This document shows, in pieces, positions 1 through 9,376 of a stretch of DNA of 64,000 nucleotides (position 1 is its first letter; every line of letters begins with the position of its first letter). The DNA comes from Methylococcaceae bacterium (lineage in GTDB: Bacteria > Pseudomonadota > Gammaproteobacteria > Methylococcales > Methylomonadaceae). Below the pieces are notes generated by a model. The model searched no databases and was not told the origin of the DNA. It was given only the letters and a program-made list of their open reading frames with translations. The DNA lies in NCBI GenBank assembly GCA_021647585.1, contig JAKIUK010000007.1:20699-84698 (forward strand). Reading direction: 5' to 3'. The translations under genes were made by a program, and so were the position numbers.

Positions 1-598
1 CCAACTGCTTTCCACCAATCTCGGGTGAATGCTGAGTTGAAAGAACAACAGCATCTATTGCTACGGGTTTATGATTTTCATAGCGAAACGTTATTTGACT
101 TTTCGCATCAGGGCGTAACCAGGGTAATGTTTTGTTTTTACGAATTTCTGCTTGCCGCTCAACCAATCGATGAGAGTATGTGATAGGAGCTGGCATTAAT
201 ACGTCTGTTTCATTACTGGCGTAACCAAACATTAAACCTTGGTCACCAGCACCTTGTTCATGATCTTCACTATCATCAACCCCCCTTGCGATATCAGGAG
301 ATTGCTTGCCAATTGCATTTAAAACGGCACATGTCTTGCCATCAAAGCCCACCTCACCGTTATCATAACCAATTTCACAAACCACATTTCTGACCAACTC
401 TTCTGTATCTACCCATGCATCCGTAGTGATCTCTCCAGCTAATATAACCATCCCTGTTTTCACCATGGTTTCACAGGCAACTCTGGAAGCAGGGTCTTTC
501 GCTAATATTGCATCAACAACAGCATCAGAAATTTGATCAGCAAGCTTATCAGGATGACCTTCTGATACCGATTCTGATGTAAAAATAAAATGACTCAC
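1..598 (-). CDS. metK: S-adenosylmethionine synthase (5' part; runs off the window)
   Basis: MetK makes S-adenosylmethionine from methionine and ATP in the cytosol. About 199 codons of the N-terminal half are present and the gene leaves the window at base 1. The translation opens [20 protein letters not shown] and continues with [44 protein letters not shown] and [11 protein letters not shown], all hallmarks of the family (substrate and ATP binding, including the GAGDQG loop). The start is a GTG at 598-596 preceded by GAGGAAA at a normal distance; no ATG fits. It lies downstream of the tRNA on the same strand, separated by a hairpin terminator, so it is probably transcribed on its own. Confidence 0.97.
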   Translation of the reverse strand, partial: MSHFIFTSESVSEGHPDKLADQISDAVVDAILAKDPASRVACETMVKTGMVILAGEITTDAWVDTEELVRNVVCEIGYDNGEVGFDGKTCAVLNAIGKQSPDIARGVDDSEDHEQGAGDQGLMFGYASNETDVLMPAPITYSHRLVERQAEIRKNKTLPWLRPDAKSQITFRYENHKPVAIDAVVLSTQHSPEIGGKQL

Positions 599-632
599 TA
601 TAATTTCCTCATGACGATATTCACAGAAATGC

Positions 633-656
633 AAAAGGCCGCACTCGCGGCCTTTT
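633..656 (-). terminator. Hairpin terminator behind the tRNA
   Basis: A perfect 10-bp stem (AAAAGGCCGC / GCGGCCTTTT) with a 4-base loop lies between the tRNA and metK. Read on the minus strand it ends in TTTT directly behind a GC-rich stem, as expected for termination of the tRNA transcript before metK. Confidence 0.8.
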
Positions 657-663
657 GAAATTA

Positions 664-740
664 TGGTGGGCCCTCCCAGACTCGAACTGGGGACCTGCCG
701 ATTATGAGTCGGATGCTCTAACCAACTGAGCTAAGGGCCC
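664..740 (-). tRNA. tRNA with CAU anticodon, probably tRNA-Ile2
   Basis: A 77-nt cloverleaf including encoded CCA: acceptor GGGCCCT pairs with GGGCCC before ACCA, D-loop AGCTCAGTTGGTTAGAGC, anticodon loop CTCATAA, and T-arm GTTCGAGTC. The anticodon CAU could be elongator Met or Ile2 (lysidine-modified). The flanking bases GACTCATAATCG and the position behind rpoD, as for ileX of E. coli, favour Ile2. The identity of the amino acid is inferred; the tRNA itself is clear. Confidence 0.93.
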
Positions 741-769
741 TGAAACTGTTACCAATAATTCAGTTTAAA

Positions 770-2605
770 TTAATTTTCACCATCAAGAAAACACCGCAAC
801 TGCTCTGATCTTGATGGATGCCTTAGCTTTCTTAAAGCCTTAGCTTCAATTTGACGAATTCTTTCGCGTGTGACATCAAACTGTTTTCCTACTTCTTCCA
901 AAGTATGGTCGGTATTCATATTAATACCAAAACGCATCCTCAAAACTTTTGCTTCTCTTGCTGTTAATCCACTTAACACGTTCTGGGTTGATTCACAAAG
1001 GCCCGCAATTGTAGCAGACTCCACAGGAGAAAGAACTTTTCCATCTTCAATAAAGTCACCTAAATGCGAATCTTCATCATCACCAATAGGTGTTTCCATG
1101 GAAATGGGTTCTTTAGCAATTTTTAATACCTTACGAACCTTATCTTCAGGCATTTCCATACGTTCTGCCAATTCTTCAGGCAAGGCTTCTCTGCCTTTTT
1201 CCTGTAGTATTTGTCTTGAAACACGATTCAGTTTGTTGATGGTTTCAATCATGTGCACTGGAATACGAATTGTTCTTGCCTGATCTGCAATCGAACGAGT
1301 AATTGCTTGTCTAATCCACCAGGTAGCATAGGTTGAAAACTTATACCCTCGACGATATTCAAATTTATCAACCGCTTTCATCAATCCTATATTACCTTCC
1401 TGAATCAAATCCAGAAATTGTAAGCCACGATTTGTATATTTTTTAGCTATGGAAATGACCAGTCTTAAATTCGCTTCAATCATTTCTTTCTTAGCACGCC
1501 TTGCCTTGGCTTCGCCCACAGAAAGTCTACGATGAATGTCTTTTAATCCGGCAATATTCAAGTCCTGTTTTTTTTCTATCGCTGCCAAGTCACTTTGGGC
1601 CTTGCGTATTTCACTTTCATGTTCTTTCAATACTCCAGAATATGTCTGCCCTTTTAAATACTGAGTAAGCCATGTTGAGTTTGCTTCATTCTCAACAAAA
1701 GAACCGATAAATTCCTTGCGAGGCATTTTTGCTTTTTTCACGCAAATATCCACAACTATCTTTTCTCTTTTTCTTATTTCCTCAATAACAGGCTTGAACA
1801 TCAAAAGCATTTTCTTTAAGTACTGTGGTGTCCACTTAAATTCAGTAAAAACCAATGCTAAGGTTTCAAGTGCTTTCTCTGATTTTTCATCACTATATCC
1901 ATTTTTAGCCACTAAATCTGAAGCTACCTTCAATGCCTTCCTTAATTCTTGTACCTTTGCTTTTGCTTCTTCGTATTCCAGCCCTTTTGGCTTCTGATCT
2001 TCTTCTTCCTCTGTTGTTGCAGCGGCAGCGGCGGCGGCAGCTGCAGCAGCGGCAGCAGATGCTTTAGGATCAAATTCCGGCTCATTCAAATCCACAAGAG
2101 CACTCATCAAATCAGTTAATCGAATATCCGATTCTTCGTCCAGAATAGCATCGAAAGAAACTAAAAATGACTCAACTACTCTCTTAGAACGAGCTAAAGA
2201 TTGAATGATATGTCGTTGTCCAACTTCAATTCTTTTTGCTATTTTCAGCTCTTCTTCACGCGTTAATAGCTCAACTGAACCCATTTCGCGCATATACATT
2301 CGCACTGGATCAGTAGTTCTGCCAAACTCACTATCAACGGATGCAAGTGCTGCTACTTCAGCAGCAGCCTCATCATCATCTGATGTTATTGCAGTATCAG
2401 AAGTTAATAATGAATCTGCATCTGGCGCAACTTCATTAACCTGAATTCCCATATCAGAAATCATACTGATGATATCTTCAATTTGTTCAGGATCAACAAT
2501 ATCACTAGGCAAATGGTCATTAACTTCCGCGTAAGTTAAATAGCCTTGCGCCTTGCCTTTTGCAATTAATTGTTTAATTTGAGATTGTTGTTGTTCTTGA
2601 TTCAT
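770..2605 (-). CDS. rpoD: RNA polymerase primary sigma factor (sigma 70)
   Basis: Housekeeping sigma factor that directs RNA polymerase to -10/-35 promoters. All landmarks are visible: region 1.1 at the N-terminus ([21 protein letters not shown]), region 1.2 from about residue 97 ([13 protein letters not shown]), a variable non-conserved insert, region 2 ([29 protein letters not shown]), region 3 and the region 4.2 helix-turn-helix ([20 protein letters not shown]). The frame is open upstream to a TTG at 2629, but family alignment points to the ATG at 2605 ([11 protein letters not shown]), giving 611 residues against 613 in E. coli. Odd point: 13 consecutive alanines (residues about 184-196) in the non-conserved region, followed by an acidic run. 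It is last in the operon rpsU-yqeY-dnaG-rpoD. Confidence 0.98.
   Translation of the reverse strand: MNQEQQQSQIKQLIAKGKAQGYLTYAEVNDHLPSDIVDPEQIEDIISMISDMGIQVNEVAPDADSLLTSDTAITSDDDEAAAEVAALASVDSEFGRTTDPVRMYMREMGSVELLTREEELKIAKRIEVGQRHIIQSLARSKRVVESFLVSFDAILDEESDIRLTDLMSALVDLNEPEFDPKASAAAAAAAAAAAAATTEEEEDQKPKGLEYEEAKAKVQELRKALKVASDLVAKNGYSDEKSEKALETLALVFTEFKWTPQYLKKMLLMFKPVIEEIRKREKIVVDICVKKAKMPRKEFIGSFVENEANSTWLTQYLKGQTYSGVLKEHESEIRKAQSDLAAIEKKQDLNIAGLKDIHRRLSVGEAKARRAKKEMIEANLRLVISIAKKYTNRGLQFLDLIQEGNIGLMKAVDKFEYRRGYKFSTYATWWIRQAITRSIADQARTIRIPVHMIETINKLNRVSRQILQEKGREALPEELAERMEMPEDKVRKVLKIAKEPISMETPIGDDEDSHLGDFIEDGKVLSPVESATIAGLCESTQNVLSGLTAREAKVLRMRFGINMNTDHTLEEVGKQFDVTRERIRQIEAKALRKLRHPSRSEQLRCFLDGEN
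2018..2056 (-). repeat. 13-codon polyalanine tract within rpoD
   Basis: Thirteen successive GCN codons, written with a mixture of GCT, GCC and GCA, encode uninterrupted alanine in the non-conserved region of sigma 70 between regions 1.2 and 2. The tract is a GC-rich island in an A+T-rich gene. Because the codons vary, the run is not a perfect trinucleotide repeat and is less slippage-prone than a pure one. Confidence 0.9.
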
Positions 2606-2676
2606 TCTACGCCCACAAAATTCACTCAACCCTGCTGAACAGAAAATTATAACATTGAAACCACTATATTGCTAAC

Positions 2677-4404
2677 TCATAATTTCCTGGTTAGCAACTT
2701 ACATAAATGATTCTTTTCATTTTCGGTCAACCCCCCTTCCTTTTCCTTGACCAACAAACGTTCCAAAATACCTTCATCCACTTGCTCAATCAGCTTCTCA
2801 AGCGCACCAGAAAACTCAGCCTCAATCCCATCATCAAGAATAAAAAAATCCCAGTTAATTAATGCATTAACTACCTTCTCACTAGGTTTCCCCCTAAAGG
2901 ACTCCATCAGAATTGCTGCATTTTTAGGTCTAATATCCTCAATAGTTTGTATGACTTCTTTTAGTACATCCATGCCTGGGCAATTCAGCCCCGCCCAATT
3001 CAACTCCTGCTGCTCAACAAGCTCATATAACCGAGGGTTTTGCAATAATAATGCAATTACAATACGGATAGGTGACATCTTAACCTGCCGCTCTTCAACC
3101 GTGCTTTCTGTTACCGCCCCCTCAAGCATAGCAGGCTTTCCCAAAACATCTAGAACCGAACTCGCAGACAATTTTTTAAGTCTGGCAAACATCATTTCAC
3201 GAAAAACACCTGCTGGCACTTTCTCAATAAAGGGTTTAGCCTGGACTAAAAACTTAGACCGACCCTCTACCGTCGCCAAATTCAGGTCCTTGCAGACATA
3301 CTCAAAAAAATAATCTGATAATACCTGCGCTCCCAGCACTCGCCCTTCAAAAGCAGCAAGACCTTCCAATCTCACCAGGGAATCAGGGTCCTGTCCCTGG
3401 GGCAGCAGCATAATCCGGACTTGCCTACCATCTCTGAGACATGGAAAAGCTTCCTGAACTGCCCGCCAAGCAGCTTTCTGCCCAGCAGCATCACCATCAA
3501 AACAAAAAACCAATTCTGAAGTGAAACGAAACAACAAATCCAAATGCATTTTAGTGGTCGCTGTCCCCAAAGCAGCAACAGAATTACCAATTCCAAATTG
3601 AGCAAGGGCCAACACATCCATATAGCCCTCTACTATCAAAATTCTTTGTGGCTTAGAATTTTTTTCCAAAAGCTCATATAAACCATACAACTCCTTCCCT
3701 TTTGAAAAAATAGCTGTTTCTGGTGAATTCAAATATTTAGGCAAAGATTCATCTAATACTCTGCCACCAAAGCCCACAATCCTGTTACGCTTATCTCTAA
3801 TTGGAAACACCAGCCTTCCCCGAAAGCGGTCATAAACCCCACCACTATCCTTTCGACCCAACATCCCGGAATCCAGTAATAATGATTGGTCAAATCGAGA
3901 AGCCAGAGCATCCCACCTATCTGGGGCGTAGCCTAAAGAAAAATCTTTTGCTACGCCTCCACTCAACCCTCTTTTTTTCAAGTATTCAATTGCTTTAACA
4001 CCTTGAGAGTGATCTCTCAACTGTTCAACATAAAAAACTGCCACTTGCTCAAGAATGGAATAAAGAGCGCTATAATTTTGCTTTTGTCCCTGATACTCAA
4101 CAGCCTCTCTGGGCACATCTATACCGACAAAACCAGCCAAGTCTTCAATTGCCTCAACAAAATCAAGATGACTAAATTCCATCAGAAAGCTGATGGCATT
4201 TCCACCTGCCCCGCAACCAAAGCAATGGTAAAACTGTTTTTGACGATTTACAGAAAAACTAGGACTTTTTTCTGTATGAAAGGGACAGCGAGCTTTGAAA
4301 CTAGTTCCCGCTTTTTTTAAAGGCACAAAAGAATCAATCAGATCGACAATATCAACCCGCACCAACAGATCATCGATAAACTCACGAGGAATTCTGCCGG
4401 ACAT
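2677..4404 (-). CDS. dnaG: DNA primase
   Basis: DnaG lays RNA primers for the replisome. The 575-residue product is close to the 581 of E. coli. The N-terminal zinc-binding domain carries C40, H43, C61 and C64 (CPFH...HCFGCG). The RNA polymerase/TOPRIM core has FGGRVLDES, the catalytic glutamate E259 in LIVEGYMD and the metal-binding DGD at about 303-305 (CFDGDAAGQKA). The C-terminal stretch, about residues 440-575, is the poorly conserved helicase-binding domain. It sits 18 bases after yqeY and about 70 bases before rpoD in the classic macromolecular synthesis operon, so it is co-transcribed from the rpsU promoter, with internal promoters possible. Confidence 0.98.
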   Translation of the reverse strand: MSGRIPREFIDDLLVRVDIVDLIDSFVPLKKAGTSFKARCPFHTEKSPSFSVNRQKQFYHCFGCGAGGNAISFLMEFSHLDFVEAIEDLAGFVGIDVPREAVEYQGQKQNYSALYSILEQVAVFYVEQLRDHSQGVKAIEYLKKRGLSGGVAKDFSLGYAPDRWDALASRFDQSLLLDSGMLGRKDSGGVYDRFRGRLVFPIRDKRNRIVGFGGRVLDESLPKYLNSPETAIFSKGKELYGLYELLEKNSKPQRILIVEGYMDVLALAQFGIGNSVAALGTATTKMHLDLLFRFTSELVFCFDGDAAGQKAAWRAVQEAFPCLRDGRQVRIMLLPQGQDPDSLVRLEGLAAFEGRVLGAQVLSDYFFEYVCKDLNLATVEGRSKFLVQAKPFIEKVPAGVFREMMFARLKKLSASSVLDVLGKPAMLEGAVTESTVEERQVKMSPIRIVIALLLQNPRLYELVEQQELNWAGLNCPGMDVLKEVIQTIEDIRPKNAAILMESFRGKPSEKVVNALINWDFFILDDGIEAEFSGALEKLIEQVDEGILERLLVKEKEGGLTENEKNHLCKLLTRKL

Positions 4405-4422
4405 CTACCCAGCCTCAATCAT

Positions 4423-4875
4423 TTATCTAGCCAATTTAGCCTTAATGACAACACTTACAGCCGACATATCGGCACGACCTAGCATTTGAGGCTTTAAAAT
4501 CCCCATAACTTTACCCATATCTTTAATTGAAGTAGCACCTGTATCCGCTATCGCTTTGCCCACCATAGAATCAATCTCTTGTTCTGTAAGAGCTACTGGC
4601 AAATAGCCTTGTATAACTAAAATTTCAGCTTCTTCAATATCACTAAGATCTGTACGCCCTGCCTCATTAAATTGCTTTATAGATTCTCGCCTTTGCTTCA
4701 GCATCTTATCCAGCACAACAATAATTCGCGCATTATCCAGCTCAATTCGCTCATCGACCTCTATCTGCTTGATGGCCGCCAAAATCATACGAATTACATT
4801 TAACTTTCCTTTTTCCTTTGCTTTCATTGCTGACTTCATATCATCCTTGATACGATTCTTTAATAAATCCATCAC
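4423..4875 (-). CDS. yqeY: GatB/YqeY domain protein
   Basis: A 150-residue cytosolic protein of the YqeY family, related to the tail domain of the tRNA-dependent amidotransferase subunit GatB. Family features: N-terminal LKNRIKDDMKSAMKAKEK, the LNVIRMILAAIKQIEVDER segment, QFNEAGRTDL, and C-terminal GATSIKDMGKVMGILK. Function is not firmly established; a role in tRNA-linked quality control is commonly suggested. Two adjacent methionines (4875 and 4872) are possible starts. The position between rpsU and dnaG is the same as in Pseudomonas and many other gammaproteobacteria. Confidence 0.92.
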   Translation of the reverse strand: MMDLLKNRIKDDMKSAMKAKEKGKLNVIRMILAAIKQIEVDERIELDNARIIVVLDKMLKQRRESIKQFNEAGRTDLSDIEEAEILVIQGYLPVALTEQEIDSMVGKAIADTGATSIKDMGKVMGILKPQMLGRADMSAVSVVIKAKLAR

Positions 4876-4883
4876 TTTATCTT

Positions 4884-5117
4884 TTATAATTGTGGACGGC
4901 CGCGACGCAAATTTTTCAGCGCATAACGCTCGCGTGCCAGCTTTTTCAAATGACGCTTAACAGCAGCTGCACCTTTACGTTTACGTTCTGCCGTTGGTTT
5001 TTCATAGAATTCACGACGACGTACTTCAGATAAAACGCCTGCTTTTTCACACGCTCGTTTAAAACGACGAATCGCAATATCAAAAGGCTCGTTTTCTTTA
5101 ACTTTTACTGATGGCAT
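4884..5117 (-). CDS. rpsU: 30S ribosomal protein S21
   Basis: A 77-residue, strongly basic protein that helps the 30S subunit select mRNA by contacting the anti-Shine-Dalgarno region. It reads [20 protein letters not shown] at the N-terminus and ends [16 protein letters not shown], the usual S21 arrangement. It is the first gene of the rpsU-yqeY-dnaG-rpoD operon and is divergent from tsaD, a linkage widely conserved in gammaproteobacteria. A consensus-like promoter lies about 60 bases upstream. Confidence 0.98.
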   Translation of the reverse strand: MPSVKVKENEPFDIAIRRFKRACEKAGVLSEVRRREFYEKPTAERKRKGAAAVKRHLKKLARERYALKNLRRGRPQL

Positions 5118-5177
5118 TATAATGACCTGATTATGTTAATATGTTCCTGGGCCATTAGACCCGAAAGTGAACTCTCA

Positions 5178-5205
5178 ATTATACCTATAAATTTAATTTA
5201 ATCAA
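5178..5205 (-). promoter_or_regulatory. Sigma-70 promoter of the rpsU-dnaG-rpoD operon
   Basis: On the minus strand a perfect TATAAT (5178-5183) is preceded by TTGATT (5200-5205) at 16 bases. It points at rpsU and leaves a leader of about 50 bases that contains a small hairpin (GGGTC/GGCCC). No equally good promoter was seen for divergent tsaD in the same gap. Confidence 0.7.
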
Positions 5206-5211
5206 AATACA

Positions 5212-6222
5212 ATGAATATTTTGGGCATAGAAACCTCATGCGATGAAACCGGCGTTGCTATATATAACCCAGAAAAAGGGCTAATATGTCACCAATTGTA
5301 TAGCCAGGTGACCATGCATAGTGAGTATGGTGGCGTAGTGCCAGAACTGGCATCTCGCGACCATATCCGCAAATTAATTCCTCTTGTTAAGCAAACACTA
5401 GCTGAGAGCAGGCTTAACACTTCTGATATTTCAGGCATCGCTTATACCGCCGGTCCTGGCTTGATGGGCGCATTACTAGTTGGTGCAACAACTGCCAGAA
5501 GCCTAGCTTGGGCCTGGAAAGTACCTGCGCTTGCTGTTCATCACATGGAGGGTCATCTGCTTGCCCCCATGCTGGAAGAAAACCCGCCAGCCTTTCCTTT
5601 TATTGCATTGTTAGTCTCAGGCGGACACACTCTGCTAATTCAGGTAGATGGTATAGGACAATACACTCATTTAGGAGAATCTTTAGATGATGCCGCAGGT
5701 GAAGCCTTTGATAAAACCGCAAAAATTTTAGGACTTGGCTACCCAGGTGGCCCCAAAGTCTCCCTGCTTGCTGAAACAGGAACTGACCGCTTTAAATTTC
5801 CTAGGCCTATGACAGATAGGCCTGGACTCGATTTTAGCTTTAGCGGATTAAAAACATTCACCATGAATACGTTCAATGCTACAAAAAAAACTGAACAGGA
5901 CAAAGCCGATGTTGCTTTTGCTTTTCAAAAAGCCACCGCTGAAACGCTAAGCATTAAATGCAAAAGAGCATTACTACAAACAGGGTTAAAAACCCTGGTT
6001 ATTGCTGGAGGCGTTAGTGCCAACAAACAGATTCGCGCCGAACTACTTAAAATGACAAAAAAACAAAATGCAGAACTTTTCTTCCCAAGACTTGAATTCT
6101 GCACAGATAATGGCGCTATGATTGCTTATGCAGGATGCCAAAGACTGCTAGCAGGACAGCAAGAAACCCTAGAGATTTTTGCTAACCCACGATGGCCTAT
6201 AAACACACTAATAAACATTTAA
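5212..6222 (+). CDS. tsaD: tRNA threonylcarbamoyladenosine transferase, TsaD
   Basis: TsaD, with TsaB and TsaE, transfers the threonylcarbamoyl group to A37 of ANN-decoding tRNAs. The 336-residue protein begins [18 protein letters not shown]. It carries the metal-binding HHMEGH (H111, H115), the ATP-binding [46 protein letters not shown] and [12 protein letters not shown] with the third metal ligand near residue 300. It is divergent from rpsU. Its stop codon TAA forms the last bases of the 5-bp target duplication of an inserted R1 element, so the element abuts the gene exactly. Confidence 0.98.
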   Translation: MNILGIETSCDETGVAIYNPEKGLICHQLYSQVTMHSEYGGVVPELASRDHIRKLIPLVKQTLAESRLNTSDISGIAYTAGPGLMGALLVGATTARSLAWAWKVPALAVHHMEGHLLAPMLEENPPAFPFIALLVSGGHTLLIQVDGIGQYTHLGESLDDAAGEAFDKTAKILGLGYPGGPKVSLLAETGTDRFKFPRPMTDRPGLDFSFSGLKTFTMNTFNATKKTEQDKADVAFAFQKATAETLSIKCKRALLQTGLKTLVIAGGVSANKQIRAELLKMTKKQNAELFFPRLEFCTDNGAMIAYAGCQRLLAGQQETLEIFANPRWPINTLINI

Positions 6223-6434
6223 CCTAGAAAAATCAGTTGGATCACGGATTCTAGCACAAGATCTTGATTCCACAGCACTTCACAGAAAAGTGCTCCTGCT
6301 TTTTCTGCATTCACCACCTCCATGTGGTTCAAAAAAATGCCCACTTAACCTAATGGGTGAAGCTCAGATTTTTTTAAAACACTGTAAAACCAATATCTTA
6401 CACTATAATTTCGCGCCCAACTGATCTTTCTAGG
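6223..6434. repeat. R1 inverted-repeat element, copy A (long form)
   Basis: A 212-bp element with ends CCTAGAAAAATCAGTTGG and CCAACTGATCTTTCTAGG (reverse complements apart from one base), flanked by the duplicated target TTTAA (6218-6222 and 6435-6439). The interior is itself a long imperfect hairpin (GATTCCACAGCACTT ... AACACTGTAAAACCA). No coding capacity. It fills the space between convergent tsaD and plsY and could act as a bidirectional terminator. Other copies are at 30683, 46078, 56434, 57042 and 63875. Confidence 0.92.
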
Positions 6435-6442
6435 TTTAATAT

Positions 6443-7015
6443 TTATTTCTCCTCTCCGGCTATTAATCTTTGAATATTAGTCCTATGTCTCCACAGTAAT
6501 ATGACTGGAATTATTATAAAAACAGTCAGCAAATACTCATCACCCAAGATGAACCAGACATATGCCGGGGTCAAAACGGCTGCAACCAAGGCCGATAAAG
6601 AAGAAATTTTGCTGATTTTATAAACGATAATCCAGGTACCGAATACAACCACACCTAAAATCCAGCTCACCCCCAAAGAAACCCCCAAAGTTGTTGCAAC
6701 TCCCTTTCCGCCTTTAAAAGCAAAAAAAACAGGATATAAATGACCCAAAAAAGCTGCAAAAACTACAAAAGACATTATCAATGTATCTACCCCCATTACT
6801 TTTGAAATTAATACTGGTAGTAACCCTTTTAAAGCATCTCCAACCAGGGTGATTGCCGCTGCCTTTTTTCCTCCAATTCTCATCACATTGGTTGCACCTG
6901 GATTTCCAGACCCTTGTTCACGCGGATCATCCAATCCCATTAAACGACATACAATAATGGCACTGGATATTGACCCAATCAAATAGGCGGCAGGTACTAA
7001 TAACCACTCAATCAT
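6443..7015 (-). CDS. plsY: Acyl-phosphate:glycerol-3-phosphate acyltransferase, PlsY
   Basis: Inner-membrane enzyme that adds the first acyl chain in phospholipid synthesis, using acyl phosphate from PlsX. The 190-residue protein has about five to seven hydrophobic segments and the three family motifs: GSGNPGATNVMR (about 35-46), GHLYPVFFAFKGGKGVATT (about 91-109) and the C-terminal LLWRHRTNIQRL. It is convergent with tsaD and divergent from folB, a common gammaproteobacterial arrangement (tsaD-plsY-folB). Confidence 0.97.
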   Translation of the reverse strand: MIEWLLVPAAYLIGSISSAIIVCRLMGLDDPREQGSGNPGATNVMRIGGKKAAAITLVGDALKGLLPVLISKVMGVDTLIMSFVVFAAFLGHLYPVFFAFKGGKGVATTLGVSLGVSWILGVVVFGTWIIVYKISKISSLSALVAAVLTPAYVWFILGDEYLLTVFIIIPVILLWRHRTNIQRLIAGEEK

Positions 7016-7102
7016 TTCACCCTCACTTAATCAACACTTGTATAGCAAAGACATTTCACTGATACTAATACTTTAAACGCAATATTTTAACCGGAATCAC
7101 TG

Positions 7103-7456
7103 ATGGACATCATTTTTTTAGGCGGGCTCGAAGCAACGGCAATCATAGGCATCTATGACTGGGAAAGAGAAACCAAACAAACACTGGTTTTTGATATTGA
7201 AATGGCGTTCGATATTAAAAAAGCTGCTGAAACAGATGATATTCAATACACACTAGACTACAAAACTGTTTCTGAGCGCGTTGTTTCTTTTGTTGAACAA
7301 AGCGAATTTTATCTAGTCGAAAAACTCATTGAAGAAGTAGCCCAGGTTATACTTGCTGAATTCAGTACACCCTGGGTGAAAATTTATTTAAATAAAAGAG
7401 GCGCTATAAGTCGAGCAAAAGATGTAGGCATCATTATCGAAAGAGGTGAGAAATAA
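7103..7456 (+). CDS. folB: Dihydroneopterin aldolase
   Basis: Converts 7,8-dihydroneopterin to 6-hydroxymethyl-7,8-dihydropterin in folate synthesis. The 117-residue protein has the family pattern LGGLEATAIIGIYDWERETKQ, DIQYTLDYKTVSERVVSFVE and the EKLIEEVAQVIL helix followed by VKIYLNKRGAISRAKDVGIIIER. It is followed after 3 bases by folK, which uses its product, so the two form an operon. Confidence 0.96.
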   Translation: MDIIFLGGLEATAIIGIYDWERETKQTLVFDIEMAFDIKKAAETDDIQYTLDYKTVSERVVSFVEQSEFYLVEKLIEEVAQVILAEFSTPWVKIYLNKRGAISRAKDVGIIIERGEK

Positions 7457-7459
7457 CTC

Positions 7460-7951
7460 ATGCCCACTGGTTTTATTAGTATTGGTAGTAATATTGACAA
7501 AGAGATTCATATCCCTTCCAGCCTCAATGCGCTAACAAAACAATTTGGCAACTTAATCATCTCCAGCCTTTATGAAACTGAAGCCGTTGGCTTTGAGGGT
7601 GATGATTTTCATAACTTGATTGTACAGTTTGACTCAACTCTAAAAGCCAAAGCCGTCGCAAAAACACTCAGACAAATAGAGCTTGATCACGGAAGAACCC
7701 GTGACAGTAGAAAATATGCTGCCAGAACTCTTGATCTAGACCTGATTCTTTTTGGAAATCTCATTATTAGTGATGGTCGCCTGCAAATACCCAGAGACGA
7801 AATTGAACGCTATGCATTTGTGCTTGAACCTTTAGCCGAAATAGCCCCTGATTTCTTGCATCCAATAAGCCATAAGAGTTACGCGCAATTGTGGGGTGAA
7901 TATGATAAAAGCAATCTTAAACAACACAAACTACCCACAGATTTTTTATAA
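7460..7951 (+). CDS. folK: 6-hydroxymethyl-7,8-dihydropterin pyrophosphokinase (HPPK)
   Basis: Transfers pyrophosphate from ATP to hydroxymethyl-dihydropterin, the step after FolB. The 163-residue protein starts FISIGSNIDKEIHI and carries the signature stretch LRQIELDHGRTRD then ARTLDLDLILFGN with the metal-binding aspartates, followed by PRDEIERYAFVLEPLAEIAP. The next gene, on the opposite strand, looks like a pteridine reductase, so this is a small folate locus. Confidence 0.96.
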   Translation: MPTGFISIGSNIDKEIHIPSSLNALTKQFGNLIISSLYETEAVGFEGDDFHNLIVQFDSTLKAKAVAKTLRQIELDHGRTRDSRKYAARTLDLDLILFGNLIISDGRLQIPRDEIERYAFVLEPLAEIAPDFLHPISHKSYAQLWGEYDKSNLKQHKLPTDFL

Positions 7952-7988
7952 ATCGACCTAAGGGAGATGAAAATAAGCTAGTTTACCA

Positions 7989-8720
7989 CTAGCAAAACAA
8001 AGTACGCCCCCCATCCACTGAAATGATTTGCCCCGTTATGTAATTTGCATCTTCAATTAAAAAGTGCACGGCTTTTGCAATGTCTTCAACCCCACCAGTA
8101 CACTTCAATGCTACTCTTTGCAGTATTTCAGCTTTATCTAGCTCAGACAATTCATTTTCCGGCCACAAAACAGCTCCCGGGGAAATCCCATTAACTCTTA
8201 TATCGGGTCCAAACTCTTTTGCCAAAAACTTAGTCATGGCTGCTAGTCCTGCTTTAGTAATACTATACACAGGATAACCTTTTAACCCTCTCTCGGCATG
8301 AATATCAATTATATTTATAATACAGCCTTTTTGAACAGATAATGCAGATGCTACTGCCTGAGACAGAAAAAAAGGAGCCTTTAGATTACTTCCTAACAAC
8401 GCATCCCAGTCTGACTCAGTAACCTCCCCCATCGCCTGTGGATAAAATGCTGATGCATTATTAATCAATACATCCAGCCCCCCCCAGGCTGATTCTGCTT
8501 CTTTAGCTAGCATTATTAACTCATCCATTTTTAGCAAATCAGCCTTAATCATTGTCACCGAACCCGGTCTGTTTTGATTTAATTCTTTATAAAGTGCCAA
8601 CACATCTTGCTTTGATGATCTATAGTTTAAAACAACGTTACAACCTTGATCATGCAGTAATCTAGCACAAGATGCACCAATGCGTTTTGCTGCTCCTGTT
8701 ATTAACACATTCTTTTTCAT
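7989..8720 (-). CDS. Short-chain dehydrogenase, pteridine reductase-like
   Basis: A 243-residue NAD(P)-dependent SDR. It has the nucleotide-binding TGAAKRIGASCARLL (the TGxxxRxG form typical of PTR1/FolM-type pteridine reductases rather than TGxxxGIG), NNASAFYP, the catalytic YPVYSITKAGL (YxxxK), and the C-terminal SPGAVLWPENE and ISVDGGRTLF. Convergent with folB-folK, which supports a role in reducing dihydrofolate or dihydrobiopterin-type substrates. Substrate is inferred from motif and neighbourhood; a general SDR cannot be excluded. Confidence 0.8.
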   Translation of the reverse strand: MKKNVLITGAAKRIGASCARLLHDQGCNVVLNYRSSKQDVLALYKELNQNRPGSVTMIKADLLKMDELIMLAKEAESAWGGLDVLINNASAFYPQAMGEVTESDWDALLGSNLKAPFFLSQAVASALSVQKGCIINIIDIHAERGLKGYPVYSITKAGLAAMTKFLAKEFGPDIRVNGISPGAVLWPENELSELDKAEILQRVALKCTGGVEDIAKAVHFLIEDANYITGQIISVDGGRTLFC

Positions 8721-8738
8721 TATCTACACCCAAAAACC

Positions 8739-9344
8739 ATGAAGAAAGTATTTTTAGCCTTTGTTATTCTGTTCTTATTATCCTGCAATAAATCAGATCC
8801 CGTTTTTGAAAAACTGCCTGAAGATGCTGTTATTCTCGCATTTGGTGACAGCCTTACCTATGGAACAGGCGCATCTCAAAATGCTGATTATCCTCATATT
8901 TTAAGCACACTGAGCTCCCATCAAGTAATCAATGAAGGTATCCCTGGTGAAATAAGCCGCGATGGACTAAAACGATTACCTGATTTACTGGATGAATACC
9001 AACCTGAATTACTGATTCTTATTCACGGAGGCAATGATATGCTGAGAAAAATACCGCAACAACAAACCAGTAACAACCTAAAACAAATGATAAATGTAGC
9101 CTACCAGCGCAACATTAAAGTTGTTATGCTTGGCGTACCTGAATTCAATCTTTTTTCTCTGAACAGTGCTGAATTTTATCAGCAGCTTTCCGAAGAATAT
9201 AAAGTCCCTGTTGATCTTGAAACATTGCCTAAAATCCTGAGTGATAATCACTTGAAATCTGACACCATTCATCCTAATGATGAGGGCTACAAATTATTAG
9301 CAGAATCCCTTTTCAATTTGTTAATCAATACGGGGGCTTTATAA
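8739..9344 (+). CDS. GDSL-family lipase/esterase, probable lipoprotein
   Basis: A 201-residue SGNH hydrolase. The N-terminus is a lipoprotein signal (KKVFLAFVILFLLSC, Cys16). The catalytic blocks are FGDSLTYGTG (nucleophile Ser), the Gly in NEGIPGEIS, HGGNDML (block III Asn) and DTIHPNDEGY (Asp/His). It resembles TesA-type arylesterase/thioesterase enzymes but is predicted to be envelope-attached rather than periplasmic-soluble. It is divergent from the pteridine reductase-like gene with only 18 bases between them, so their promoters must overlap or lie within coding sequence. Confidence 0.9.
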   Translation: MKKVFLAFVILFLLSCNKSDPVFEKLPEDAVILAFGDSLTYGTGASQNADYPHILSTLSSHQVINEGIPGEISRDGLKRLPDLLDEYQPELLILIHGGNDMLRKIPQQQTSNNLKQMINVAYQRNIKVVMLGVPEFNLFSLNSAEFYQQLSEEYKVPVDLETLPKILSDNHLKSDTIHPNDEGYKLLAESLFNLLINTGAL

Positions 9345-9376
9345 CCTCTCCATTCATACAGCTTCTGAAAACCACA

